A DNA stretch of 64,000 nt from Ralstonia sp. RRA (GTDB lineage Bacteria > Pseudomonadota > Gammaproteobacteria > Burkholderiales > Burkholderiaceae), in NCBI RefSeq assembly GCF_037023145.1, contig NZ_CP146091.1, positions 2,418,001-2,482,000 on the forward strand, given 5' to 3'. The notes below the pieces were generated by a model that did no database searches, was not told the origin of the DNA, and worked only from the letters and a program-made list of their open reading frames with translations. Made by a program: the position numbers and the translations under genes. Of the stretch, positions 11,450-20,630 are shown piece by piece (position 1 is the first letter of the stretch; every line of letters starts with the position of its first letter).

Positions 11450-12082
11450 TTAATTATCCTTGTTTTTGATTCTTGCCGGATGCCCAATGGCTTTACTAAA
11501 GGCAGGAACATCCCGAACGACAACAGCTCCCGCGCCGATGATGCAGCGCTCCCCGATAACCACCTCAGGAATAACGACCGTTCCAGCCCCCAGGAACGAT
11601 CCATTGCCAATCTTCACAGATCCAGCCAGCACACAACGGGGCGCAACGTGAGCACCCAAACCGATATGGCAGTCATGATCCACAGTGGCCCCGGTATTAA
11701 TGATAGCTAAATCTTCCACTTTAGATTCAGCATTGATTACAACCCCTCCCATAATTGCAACACCGCGACCAATGGTCGCAGAGGGTGAAATAATCGCAGC
11801 CGGACTAATTGCACTCACCAATTGATATCCGATTTTGAGCGCTCGTTCGGCGGCGCGCTCACGAACCAGGTTCGAGCCGATTCCGGGGAATACCTTGGAA
11901 TATCCGGCATCTAACAATTCGTCCAGATGGTGATCGCCACATAGCACGGGCACACCAACGCAAGTCTGCACCCCTTCAGACGCGCTAATACAGTATTCAA
12001 CACTGTACCCACTCGCCCTCAGTATCTCTATGACAACCTTGGAATGCCCTCCACCGCCCAAAACAATCACTGACTCTTTCAT
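11450..12082 (-). CDS. sugar O/N-acyltransferase, PerB/NeuD/PglD family
   Basis: A 210-residue protein if started at the ATG at 12082 (MKESVIVLGGGGHSKVVIEI). The frame is open to 12106, but that would overlap the preceding gene's stop. It has the N-terminal GGGGHSKVV nucleotide-binding motif of the NeuD/PglD/PerB family, then left-handed beta-helix hexapeptide repeats (residues about 95-200) including the catalytic-type histidine in NTGATVDHDCHIG. It probably transfers acetyl from acetyl-CoA to the 4-amino group of GDP-perosamine made by the adjacent aminotransferase (6-bp gap). Cytoplasmic. The exact acceptor is inferred from context. Confidence 0.82.
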   Translation of the reverse strand: MKESVIVLGGGGHSKVVIEILRASGYSVEYCISASEGVQTCVGVPVLCGDHHLDELLDAGYSKVFPGIGSNLVRERAAERALKIGYQLVSAISPAAIISPSATIGRGVAIMGGVVINAESKVEDLAIINTGATVDHDCHIGLGAHVAPRCVLAGSVKIGNGSFLGAGTVVIPEVVIGERCIIGAGAVVVRDVPAFSKAIGHPARIKNKDN

Positions 12083-12084
12083 GC

Positions 12085-15000
12085 TCAACTTCCCGCCCTG
12101 TTCCACATCTTCGAGAGCGGCCGCGCGAAGAAAAGATTTACGGTTGAAGTTATCTCCAAGTCCGCTACCGAAATATTATATAGCTCGCCAGTCTCAGCAT
12201 GTATGGCTCGGTACTCGAACCCAAGCACATCGAAATTTTCGAGCCAAGCTCGAACCGTAAGCCCCACTCGCTTTAAGTGAGACAGGCCGAACTCTACGAT
12301 GACACCGACATCGTCGCTACGCGCCAACAACGCCTTAGCACCCGCAATCACAGCAGTCTCCTCGCCCTCCACATCAATCTTTATCAGATTGGCAGCAGGT
12401 AGTTGAGCCATCGCATGATCAAGGGTCGTAACCTGAACCTGAATTGAACTCTCGGAAGCAGAGAATGACGGATCCAGCGGGTAAAGCGAATGATGGCCGC
12501 TGGTCATACCGAGATAAAGGGTGCGTTCGGTCTGCTCATTGGATACCGCTACGTTATGTATCTCGATCATCTCGGCGAAACCGTTCATCCAAGTCGTTCG
12601 CTCGAGCAATTGCGCTGTAGGCGTATAAGGCTCAAATGCAATCACCCGCCCATCGCCCCCCATGGTTCTCGCTGCGGCAAGGCTATGCATTCCCACATTT
12701 GCGCCTACGTCGATAAACACGTCCCCAGGTGAGAGCAGACGCTCAATCAACTGGCGCGTGCCCGACTCGAGTTCTCCGCTCTCTATCAATGACGCGATCA
12801 AAGCATGATCATCCGCTCCACACAGTACGTAGCCGACTGCTGTGCGCACCATGACCGGCCCAGCCCCGCAAGGCACCGCATGCCTCCGAGCTCCCGCCAA
12901 GCTATAGACCTCGATTCGGTCCATCTGAGGCGCGAATCGACTAAGTTCGGTGTGCAATTGCTGCTGCAGAGCGTGGCCGTCCACCAACTTGGTCAAAATG
13001 GCACGATTTGCGCTCTCAATACTTTGCGGAAAAGCCTCATTCAACGCGAGATGCGCCTCCTCCACCGTCCTGGCTAGATGAGTCTTCGCATCCTGCATGC
13101 GAGCCGCCATGTCGTGCTTGAATCGGTCTAGCTGCGAAGTGAGCATTGCAAACTTGCTCCGCAACAGCTCCTGGGCAGCCAAGCCATCCGAAAGCTTGGA
13201 CAGGATTGTGCCTTGCGTCTCCTGAATCGCTTTAGGAAACGCTGCAGCCAGATGCGAACTCTCCCGTATAATCACTCGCCCAAGATCGGCACTCGCATCG
13301 CGATTATGCCGCATTAATTCCCCTTGGTAGTCACTCAGGATTCTTGTGAGTTTCCCCTCGGAATCGCGTAGTCCATCAGACAACCAGTCTTGGGACAGCT
13401 TGATCGCTTTCCTGAGCGCGCCAGCCTCACTGGATACTGAATCGACCACGCGCGCATTCTCGGCGCTCACCAGAGAGGCCAAATGGGAAGCATGTCCCTC
13501 AATCCTCCCGATGAGCTGTGCATTGGCCGCAGCTTGATCCGAAATGTGGATCAGCATTTCCTCCCGCACATCATTGAGCGCCTTGGTGATGCTCAAATCA
13601 AGCTGCGCGGCAGTCGACCGAATATTCACCCCGACATCTTCTTCAAGGACGTTCAGCGCAGATTTAAAGTAGCGCACATCATCGCTCACCTCAGCGGACA
13701 CCGCTGCGAGCCCTGCCTGCAGTGAAGCGGCAGCTGACTGAACTTTTTCCCCAACGCTCTTTTCTAGAACACCCAGCACCGACTTCATGTGCCGGTCATA
13801 TTCGCTTACCTCAGCAGACACAGCCACGAGTTCTGTCTGCAGCGAAGCAGTGGCTGATTGAATTCTTGCCCCAACGTTCCCTTCTAGAACACCCAACCCG
13901 GATTTCAGATGCTGGTCATATTCGCCAACCTCAGCAGACACAGCTGCGAGGTCCGCCTGAAGCGGAATTACAGCAGAACGAATCGTGGTCCTGAGGTTCT
14001 CCTCAAGGGTATCCAACGCGGACTTTAGGCGCCGATCACCGTCCCGTACCTCGGCAGTGAGCGCCGCGAACTCGACCATCAGTTGAGCGTTGGCCTCGCG
14101 GGACTGGTTTCTGTTTTCCGCAACCAACTGCAAGACCTCTGTCCTGCCGGATTGCAGCACATCCATGATCCCGGCCAACGATGACTCATGATGCAAACTA
14201 AGCTGACGAACATCGTGCGCAAGACCACGAGCGATCTTCAGATTTTCGGCGACGACTTTAGGCAGACTAACGACATCAATCATCTGTTTGATAACCGGTA
14301 GCTCTCCTAGCCGCTTAAGCGCAACGACAAGACTTAAGCCAGCGACGCGATTGCCGGCGCTCTTTCCCTCGCTAGACCTCTTGATGTCCACAAGAATGGA
14401 CAGTTTTCCTTGTCCAGCCGAGAGACGGGTGCTGTAGTGCTCTTTACCGACGCTATCAGGCTCTCGACCCAGCACCGCACGAAACGCTTCCGAGATGAAG
14501 CGATCACCATCGCGATCAAGAATTTCGCGTAGATGATATTGCCGCACAGCACAGACGACCTCGACCACCCATCCGAAGAGGAATACCTGCCTGCGCTTAA
14601 GGAAAAAGTATGGCCAGCGCAAGCGCTCTCGCCACCCGGCCGCGCTTTTTCCCTCACCAGAGTTAGCCAGTTGCCCAAGCACCTGCAAGCGCGAAGCCCC
14701 TCCCTTGAGGCGCTCTCGATAGTAGGTTATCCCGATTGAGTCGGGCTGCCTTCCCAAGATCGTAAGGTAGGCGCCCTGGATGAACTCGTCCCCATCCAGC
14801 AACAATAGATTCGCCAGATTGCCCGTAATATTCGGGGCTGGTCCGCCGGTCAAACCGTTGCTCCGAAGGCTCTCTGCGGCGCCGACCGTGGGCGGGACGG
14901 AAACCGGCGTTGGGATAGATGTGATTATCAATTGCTCAATGAAATCCCCCATGCTGGGAGCGTACTCAGCGCTATCCCTATCCTGGAGAGGAACGAAAGC

Positions 15001-16041
15001 TACACATCCGCCCAGGGCGACATTGCCGCTAACGGCCTCATTTTCCGGATTCGGGAGATTCCCATCTTGGTGAGCGCTTTCTGCGGCGAGCTGTCTAACA
15101 GCGTCGCCCACTAGGTCCTTCAGGCTGGGATAGTGAATCGATGGATTCCCTGTCGCGCCCGCGAACCCACCCCTGGGGTTGGCCCTAGAAATCGGATCCC
15201 CGGCATGCGCCGCATACCCCTTGCTGCCGACAGAGCCTTCGATCCATGCGGGATGTACCAGAGGAAAAGTCATTGGCAACACAGAGAGGCGACTTAGTTC
15301 GTGACCCTCGTAGCCGCGATACACCCCTGAAACGCCGCCCCCTCCCTTGCCTACGAGGTTGCAGGCAGGGGAAATGCAAAGCTCATTGTGCGTGAGCATG
15401 GCGTATATGACTGCACTGGACCAGATGCCGCCCTTCTCAGAATGCAAATCGTCCAAGTGACCCAGCCAGGAGGGCACCTCAGTCGTACGCTGAAGAAGGT
15501 TCTGGACCTGCCTAGACTGCCTTAGCTTTGGCCATTCTGTCGCCCGAACGTCAACCATCTGCCAACTACGGCGCCAAGTGGCCAATCCAGAGATCAGAGG
15601 TGTCTCAAGGAACCAGTAGCTCGCGGCAATTTCGACGTCGGAAATGCAACTGCTGCCGCTGATACCGAATATCCGTCGATCGCTTCTATACCTCTGAAGA
15701 AGTTCACCGCAGAACCGAAAGAACGAGGGGTCAGGGAAACAGTCATCCTCAAGAATAACCCCCTCTTCTACGTGATCGAAGAACCAGTCAATCGCTTCGA
15801 ACATCCCACTTTTGCGGCCGAGATTTCGATCGCTTGACTTCCAGTGGACCTCGCAGTCCCAATCGACGTCGATAAGACCCCGCGTCACTTTGCACAAATC
15901 AGCATCACGAGGGTGCAATGGACGCGGGCCATCTGCGGCGATGAACAGCTTCGACGGTTTGACCGCCCTGATCACTTGGAACAGGTCGGCTGTTTCGCTT
16001 GGCCGATTGAAGATGGTCAGCAGGACGGGAGGACAATACAT
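12085..16041 (-). CDS. giant fusion: glycosyltransferase, 2x DUF4214, repeat coiled coil, FkbM methyltransferase
   Basis: A 1318-residue protein. Residues 1-290 are a GT-A-like glycosyltransferase (LLTIFNRPSETADLF, ILEDDCFPDPSFF). Residues about 412-470 and 505-565 are two DUF4214 modules (each with a GRxPDS motif). Residues about 590-1050 are a long Ala/Glu/Leu-rich coiled coil containing four 40-residue repeats (665-824). Residues about 1060-1318 are an FkbM-family methyltransferase with SAM motif FIDVGANVGMHS, VIAFEPYTP and LIKIDVEGEE. No signal peptide is present, so it is cytoplasmic or membrane-peripheral. In ABC-transporter O-polysaccharides, WbdD couples a terminal methyl cap to a coiled-coil ruler that sets chain length; this domain set suggests the same job with a polymerising or capping glycosyltransferase in the same chain. 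That role is inference. It lies directly upstream of the PerB-like gene (2-bp gap). Confidence 0.8.
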   Translation of the reverse strand: MYCPPVLLTIFNRPSETADLFQVIRAVKPSKLFIAADGPRPLHPRDADLCKVTRGLIDVDWDCEVHWKSSDRNLGRKSGMFEAIDWFFDHVEEGVILEDDCFPDPSFFRFCGELLQRYRSDRRIFGISGSSCISDVEIAASYWFLETPLISGLATWRRSWQMVDVRATEWPKLRQSRQVQNLLQRTTEVPSWLGHLDDLHSEKGGIWSSAVIYAMLTHNELCISPACNLVGKGGGGVSGVYRGYEGHELSRLSVLPMTFPLVHPAWIEGSVGSKGYAAHAGDPISRANPRGGFAGATGNPSIHYPSLKDLVGDAVRQLAAESAHQDGNLPNPENEAVSGNVALGGCVAFVPLQDRDSAEYAPSMGDFIEQLIITSIPTPVSVPPTVGAAESLRSNGLTGGPAPNITGNLANLLLLDGDEFIQGAYLTILGRQPDSIGITYYRERLKGGASRLQVLGQLANSGEGKSAAGWRERLRWPYFFLKRRQVFLFGWVVEVVCAVRQYHLREILDRDGDRFISEAFRAVLGREPDSVGKEHYSTRLSAGQGKLSILVDIKRSSEGKSAGNRVAGLSLVVALKRLGELPVIKQMIDVVSLPKVVAENLKIARGLAHDVRQLSLHHESSLAGIMDVLQSGRTEVLQLVAENRNQSREANAQLMVEFAALTAEVRDGDRRLKSALDTLEENLRTTIRSAVIPLQADLAAVSAEVGEYDQHLKSGLGVLEGNVGARIQSATASLQTELVAVSAEVSEYDRHMKSVLGVLEKSVGEKVQSAAASLQAGLAAVSAEVSDDVRYFKSALNVLEEDVGVNIRSTAAQLDLSITKALNDVREEMLIHISDQAAANAQLIGRIEGHASHLASLVSAENARVVDSVSSEAGALRKAIKLSQDWLSDGLRDSEGKLTRILSDYQGELMRHNRDASADLGRVIIRESSHLAAAFPKAIQETQGTILSKLSDGLAAQELLRSKFAMLTSQLDRFKHDMAARMQDAKTHLARTVEEAHLALNEAFPQSIESANRAILTKLVDGHALQQQLHTELSRFAPQMDRIEVYSLAGARRHAVPCGAGPVMVRTAVGYVLCGADDHALIASLIESGELESGTRQLIERLLSPGDVFIDVGANVGMHSLAAARTMGGDGRVIAFEPYTPTAQLLERTTWMNGFAEMIEIHNVAVSNEQTERTLYLGMTSGHHSLYPLDPSFSASESSIQVQVTTLDHAMAQLPAANLIKIDVEGEETAVIAGAKALLARSDDVGVIVEFGLSHLKRVGLTVRAWLENFDVLGFEYRAIHAETGELYNISVADLEITSTVNLFFARPLSKMWNRAGS
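13570..14049 (-). repeat. four tandem 120-bp (40-residue) repeats inside the coiled coil
   Basis: The protein segments at residues 665-704, 705-744, 745-784 and 785-824 of the fusion align without gaps (consensus V-x-E-Y-D-x-x-x-K-S-x-L-x-V-L-E then SAxxSLQxxLxAVSAE). At DNA level the element ACCTCAGCAGACAC and close variants recurs near 13,688, 13,808, 13,928 and 14,048, exactly 120 bp apart. The two middle copies are the most alike. Copy number could change by recombination while keeping the reading frame. Confidence 0.9.
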
Positions 16042-16302
16042 CTCTTCACGATCTCAAATATTGTTCGAACCAGCGCTCCGGCTGCGCGCCAGTGAAAAGG
16101 GGGCTGGCACTCAACGGCTTCACCAACGACCGGTTACACCATTTCACGCATCGGTTCCTTGTCTTTAGATCTGCCGTGCCGCTTAGAGCGAACCGAGGCC
16201 TCACGAATGTGAGTACAGCCGCGCTTTGGCCCTCGCGACAGCAGTCTGACTGCCAAAGATGCAAGGGCGAGCCCTACGCGACATAGTGTTTCCTGGGCTG
16301 GG
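16042..16302. other. gap between two capsule glycosyltransferase genes
   Basis: A 72-codon minus-strand frame (16046-16264) covers most of it but resembles no protein I know, and its Trp/Cys-rich composition is unlike its neighbours. I see no clear promoter. It may be the scar of cassette exchange between the conserved transport genes on the right and the variable cassette on the left. Confidence 0.4.
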
Positions 16303-17628
16303 TTATCGGGCGACGTCGGCTAGTAGCGTCTTCAGCGCATCGGCGCTATCCGCCCAACTCAAGCAACGCAACTGGTCGCTGCGTCGCGCTCCCCCTCGCT
16401 GTATTTCATCCAGCCAAGCCGCGAGCTGAGGGGCGAGATCTGCGCCAGTGCGCGCGCTAAAGTAGCTTGCGTGCTCGCCCACCACTTCGCGGAACACAGG
16501 AAGATCGCGCACCAGCAAAGGCATCCCGTAGCGGGCGGCCTCAACTAACGGCAACCCGAAACCCTCCGCTTCAGAAGGCATGATCAGACCGCCAAGATTG
16601 GCATAGAGCGCCGCCAGTTGCGCATCACTCACGTCGGCCAACCAAACCAACCGCTTTCCAGCTTCAAGATGACACCGCAGCCGCTGCGACAGGGCCTCTA
16701 CGCACCAACCTTCCCGACCCGCAATCACGAGCGTCACCTCTGAGCCCATCTCCCATAGCAACTCAAAAGCATCCAAGAGTTGCGCATGCCCCTTGCGTGG
16801 CTCAACGGTTCCAACTACCAACACACTTTGTCGGGCGAACCCGGAGCTTCTGCCCCGCAATTGCGGCACCAATTGATGCAACGCACCCGATGCTTTCGGA
16901 AACTCCGAACCCAGATGGAACCACCTTACGGCAGGCTCGCACCCAGCAACTCCGCAACACCGACGCAGCCAAGTTGAAGCGTCTTCTGCCACTGATCGTG
17001 AGATGCAAATTAGCACGTCGGCATGAACGGCGAGTGTATTCAGCCAGCGTACGAACGACTTTGCTGATGGCGGAGTAAACCAATGCGGCTGCAATGCCGG
17101 CAGCAAATCGTAGACACAGAACGCAAATCGCACTCCTTCTGCGCGCCAGGCCAAAAACTCACGTTGCCGGCTTGGGACGATCCGGCTACTTAAATCCAGT
17201 CCCAAAAAGATATCCCCCGCCGACAAGCGAATTGAAGTGTCCGCACCATATGAGGAACTCGAGTCTAACGACGACAGATACTCATTGGCGTAGCGATAGG
17301 ACGCCTTCCGCCCAGCCCGGACGGGGCGCACCTCAAAGCCGTCGGGGGGATTTCGCAGCAACTCCAACAAGAGAGAACGCACCACTCGCTGAATGCCAGT
17401 GCCCGCATCGCGCTGAGAAATGATAGATACGTCCACAAGCAACTGATTCGGCTCAGCTCGGGCATGCCTGACGCGGGCAGGCTCAACTGTATGAATTGCG
17501 CGCCGAGCGATACTTGCCCACCTGCCGGGCCAGCGGACAGCCGCGAAAGCGAGCATGAGTGCCCGATAGCGCTTAAGCGCACTGTGCAGCTGAAACGAAT
17601 GACCAAGCCGCGGCAACGGCAAACTCAT
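16303..17628 (-). CDS. GT4-type glycosyltransferase
   Basis: A 441-residue GT-B protein. The donor-binding half (about residues 255-420) has [29 protein letters not shown], and [19 protein letters not shown] followed by [15 protein letters not shown]. The N-terminal half (to about residue 240) includes [15 protein letters not shown], typical of mannosyl/rhamnosyl-type GT4 enzymes. Its ATG overlaps the TGA of kpsT by 4 bp, so it is translated with the ABC transporter genes and may be the conserved initiating or linker glycosyltransferase. It resembles the enzyme at 2231-3385. Donor sugar is unknown. Confidence 0.83.
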   Translation of the reverse strand: MSLPLPRLGHSFQLHSALKRYRALMLAFAAVRWPGRWASIARRAIHTVEPARVRHARAEPNQLLVDVSIISQRDAGTGIQRVVRSLLLELLRNPPDGFEVRPVRAGRKASYRYANEYLSSLDSSSSYGADTSIRLSAGDIFLGLDLSSRIVPSRQREFLAWRAEGVRFAFCVYDLLPALQPHWFTPPSAKSFVRWLNTLAVHADVLICISRSVAEDASTWLRRCCGVAGCEPAVRWFHLGSEFPKASGALHQLVPQLRGRSSGFARQSVLVVGTVEPRKGHAQLLDAFELLWEMGSEVTLVIAGREGWCVEALSQRLRCHLEAGKRLVWLADVSDAQLAALYANLGGLIMPSEAEGFGLPLVEAARYGMPLLVRDLPVFREVVGEHASYFSARTGADLAPQLAAWLDEIQRGGARRSDQLRCLSWADSADALKTLLADVAR

Positions 17629-18278
17629 GCCCCGCTTTCCTGATAGAAGGTGTAAGCATCGTCAATCTGCTCAAACACGTGCAGCTTGCCCCCGACCAGC
17701 ACTGCGGCACGGTCGCAATGTTCGCGGATGTAGCCAGCATCGTGACTCACAATAATCAGTGCACGATCGCGGCGACGTTCGAACAGTTCCTGGTGACACT
17801 TGGCATGAAAACGGCTATCACCCACCGCTACGATTTCGTCGATCAGAAAACAATCGAATTCAATCGCCATCGAAATGGCGAAGGCCAGACGTGCGCGCAT
17901 GCCAGCGGAGTAGCTTTTTACCGGCTCGCGCAGGTAGTAGCCTAGTTCGGAAAATTCCTGCACAAATGGCTCAGCGGCCTCAGCGTCTGCCCCATAGATG
18001 CGGCAGATGAAGCGCAAATTGTCCATCCCGGTCAGGCTACCTTGAAATGCCCCCCCAAAAGCAAGCGGCCAGGAAACACTCATCTCGCGAACGATTCTTC
18101 CGGAGGTCGGTAATTCGGCCCCACTGATCATTCGAATCATGGTGGACTTGCCGGCTCCATTGCGGCCGAGAATACCGATCTTCTCGCCTGGAGCCACACG
18201 CAGGTTGATGTCGTGCAGCACGCGTCGGCGTCCCTGACGAGTGTGGTAGTCCTTGCAGACGTTTTGAAGCCCAATCAT
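17625..18278 (-). CDS. kpsT: capsule polysaccharide ABC transporter ATPase
   Basis: A 217-residue ATPase, the usual size for KpsT/CtrD. Walker [10 protein letters not shown] is near residue 38, the signature [18 protein letters not shown] near 122, Walker [15 protein letters not shown] near 140, and the H-loop in [10 protein letters not shown]. No C-terminal carbohydrate-binding extension is present, as expected for capsule (KpsT) rather than O-antigen (Wzt) ATPases with a recognition domain. It powers export of lipid-linked capsule across the inner membrane with KpsM. Its start overlaps kpsM by 4 bp. Confidence 0.95.
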   Translation of the reverse strand: MIGLQNVCKDYHTRQGRRRVLHDINLRVAPGEKIGILGRNGAGKSTMIRMISGAELPTSGRIVREMSVSWPLAFGGAFQGSLTGMDNLRFICRIYGADAEAAEPFVQEFSELGYYLREPVKSYSAGMRARLAFAISMAIEFDCFLIDEIVAVGDSRFHAKCHQELFERRRDRALIIVSHDAGYIREHCDRAAVLVGGKLHVFEQIDDAYTFYQESGA

Positions 18279-19075
18279 TCTGGTTCAACTCGCTTGCTGG
18301 CATCTCGTGCCATTAGGAGCCCAACAAACAAGAAGACAAGGTCGGCGATCACCATAAACTCAACGTTGTAGTGAGGCTTCACCAATGAACCAAAGTAACC
18401 TGCCCTAAGCATCTCAACACCATGCACCATCGGCAGAAACAAGATTAGCTTCTGTGCGCTTGTTGGCAACCATTCAACCATGAATACCGAACCCGACAGA
18501 GGAAACAAGAGGTAGGCAATTGTGTGCCAAAGCCGATCGGCGGTCTCGCTACGTTCGCTAAGTGCTCCTACGATCAGGCCCAAGCCAGAGCCGAAGACTG
18601 CGAGATACACCCAGCCCCCAATCACCAGCGACAAATTCTGCGGCAACTCCATCAGACCTACGATTGAGAAGAAAGACGTCAAGACGACCGCCGAAATCGT
18701 CGCCCCGGAAATTTCGAGCACAAGGCGAGCGAAGAACAGGTCAATCACGCGTACATTGCGATGATAGAGAAGGCTTAGATTCGGCTGGATTGCCAATGCG
18801 CAGCGATTGGCGCAATTTCGCCAGAGCAACACTGATGAGTACCCCGATACCGCGAAGGCAGTGATTGGAAGACTCGACCCGTGGGTCGACTTCGTCAATG
18901 TCCAGAGTGCTGTCACACCAAGGGTGAACAACATCGGCTCGATGAACACCCACAGGAAGCCGATGTTGTGGCGCCCATAGCGGGTGATAATCTCCCGCAT
19001 CAACAGCGCGCCAATGACGCGTAGTTGAATACGCAGCGATCTCAGCAAAGGTGTGTCGTGATGGACTGCGCGCAT
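18275..19075 (-). CDS. kpsM: capsule polysaccharide ABC transporter permease
   Basis: A 266-residue membrane protein with about six hydrophobic segments and the ABC-2 permease signature [19 protein letters not shown]. It is the transmembrane half of the KpsMT exporter. I chose the ATG at 19075 (MRAVHHDTP), one base after the kpsE TAA. The frame is also open to a GTG at 19099 inside kpsE, and neither start has a strong Shine-Dalgarno sequence. Length matches the family (about 260). Confidence 0.92.
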   Translation of the reverse strand: MRAVHHDTPLLRSLRIQLRVIGALLMREIITRYGRHNIGFLWVFIEPMLFTLGVTALWTLTKSTHGSSLPITAFAVSGYSSVLLWRNCANRCALAIQPNLSLLYHRNVRVIDLFFARLVLEISGATISAVVLTSFFSIVGLMELPQNLSLVIGGWVYLAVFGSGLGLIVGALSERSETADRLWHTIAYLLFPLSGSVFMVEWLPTSAQKLILFLPMVHGVEMLRAGYFGSLVKPHYNVEFMVIADLVFLFVGLLMARDASKRVEPE

Positions 19076-19076
19076 C

Positions 19077-20297
19077 TTAGTCGTGATGCTCGCGGACACC
19101 GGCCAGCAGCAAGCTCAGGACACCCCATATAATCATTCCAAGAGCAAACACCTCAAATATCTGCTTCAGGCGCTTCGGCTCAATCGCCACGTCCGGCTGG
19201 TTCGGCTGCACCAGACGCTCCAAATAGAGTTGCTTGCGCTGCGCTTCAGCACGAGCATTCTCCAACGCCGCCATGGTGGAAGCCAGTTGCTTGTCGGCAA
19301 ACTGCGAGTCCAACTGAAGTCGAGTGTAGGTAGCGGTCTTGTCCGATAACGAACCCTTGACCCCGGTCACACCGCCTGTCGCTTCCTGAATCTGCTTCTC
19401 CAGCGCGCCAATATTGGTCTTCAGTACCGAAACCTGAGGATTCAACGGCGCGATGGCTTGCAACTGGGACAACTGCGTCTGCGCGCTGAACAACTGTGCC
19501 TGCAGCGTCGTTACCTGCTGCAACTGCAAGGCCGACTGCTTTTCCGGATCGAATACGGCATTGGATTTACGGTAAGCCGCCAGCGCCGCCGCTGCATCCT
19601 TGGCCTTGACGGTGGCCGCATCCACTTCACTGCGCGCAAACTGCACCATGTCTTTCGCTGCGCGCTCGTTCATGCGGTTGATCAAGTGCTCGCTCAGTTC
19701 CAGCAGAGACTCGTTGATCTTGACCGCGTCTTGCGAGGTGAACGAACGCACCTGCAACGTGGTGATCGCGGAGGTGGTGTCAAACTCAACCGAGACCACA
19801 CGCTTGTTGTAGTACTTCCACAGCGACTCGAAGCTATCGTCAAACCGACGCAGGAACCGGCTCAGCATGTCGCCATGGTTGCCGTAAGCATCGAGGATAT
19901 AGTTGTCGCGATTCAGTTCACGCAGAGCATCACGCGACTCGATGTAGTCGATCACCGGATACGTGTCATCCTGCGCCCGCGAGAAACCAGTGCCTTGCAG
20001 GAGCGCACTGAGGCTGCCACTCTGGCTTTGTCGTTGCGGACTGCGTACGACAAAGCGCGACTCAGAGACGTAGATGTCGGACGCAATGACGCCGAAATAG
20101 AGCGTTGCGAGAACGGTTGGAACCACAACGGTACCGAGAAAGAGCCGGTTAACGCGTTTTAAACGCAACCAAAGCCCATCCTTGCTTTTGGTCGCCTCAG
20201 CGGCCGTGTCTTCCCTCAATACTGTATCCAACGTATTTTCCAGAACAGTGCAGCCCGGCGCCGCGCAGGGGCTGGTGCCCTGATCTTGGGTAAGCAT
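19077..20297 (-). CDS. kpsE: capsule polysaccharide export inner-membrane protein (KpsE/CtrB family)
   Basis: A 406-residue polysaccharide co-polymerase-type protein. A transmembrane helix at about residues 54-75 (FLGTVVVPTVLATLYFGVIA) is followed by the Wzz-like SESRFVVRSP segment. A periplasmic coiled coil spans about 200-340, and a C-terminal transmembrane helix lies at about 380-400. It links the KpsMT exporter to the outer-membrane Wza/KpsD-like channel. First gene of the minus-strand transport operon; its 5' end faces kpsS across a 333-bp divergent promoter region. Confidence 0.93.
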   Translation of the reverse strand: MLTQDQGTSPCAAPGCTVLENTLDTVLREDTAAEATKSKDGLWLRLKRVNRLFLGTVVVPTVLATLYFGVIASDIYVSESRFVVRSPQRQSQSGSLSALLQGTGFSRAQDDTYPVIDYIESRDALRELNRDNYILDAYGNHGDMLSRFLRRFDDSFESLWKYYNKRVVSVEFDTTSAITTLQVRSFTSQDAVKINESLLELSEHLINRMNERAAKDMVQFARSEVDAATVKAKDAAAALAAYRKSNAVFDPEKQSALQLQQVTTLQAQLFSAQTQLSQLQAIAPLNPQVSVLKTNIGALEKQIQEATGGVTGVKGSLSDKTATYTRLQLDSQFADKQLASTMAALENARAEAQRKQLYLERLVQPNQPDVAIEPKRLKQIFEVFALGMIIWGVLSLLLAGVREHHD

Positions 20298-20630
20298 TCA
20301 ACGCCGGACGATCCATCAAGAAGCGCAGATTCATCTGCGCCATACCAGCCCAACATGACGCCTGCACGCAACTGCCGCAGACTCGCAATTTTGGGGCACC
20401 GATTATAGCCAGCGCTTCATGGCGGCGCCATTATGCACCGCCGCCAGTTGCATCCAGTTGACAGCGGCCTCCAGGAATTTCCTTACGAGGCATGGCCGCT
20501 TACGGTATCCTCCCACCCTGCCCGAAGGGTTACCACGGCTGGCCTCGCCATGCCGTACGGGCCTCGCCGCCCCACCTCTTCTTTTTTAATCATTCCTTAA
20601 CATTCAGCCGGCCGCCCCGCTTCCTCATTG
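20298..20630. promoter_or_regulatory. divergent promoter region kpsE / kpsS
   Basis: A gene-free interval between the 5' ends of two opposing capsule operons, so promoters for both must lie here. A TTGACA hexamer at 20458-20463 (plus strand) is the only good -35 match I see; the -10 candidate 17 bases on (CCTTAC) is poor. I see no JUMPstart element and no clear operator. Confidence 0.55.

Noticed and set aside
13570..14049. CRISPR-like array from the 120-bp periodicity
   Set aside because: The whole period is conserved protein-coding sequence in register with the frame; no unique spacers.
16046..16264. 72-residue minus-strand protein between two glycosyltransferase genes
   Set aside because: No recognisable motif, no RBS, and an odd Trp/Cys-rich composition; treated as non-coding.
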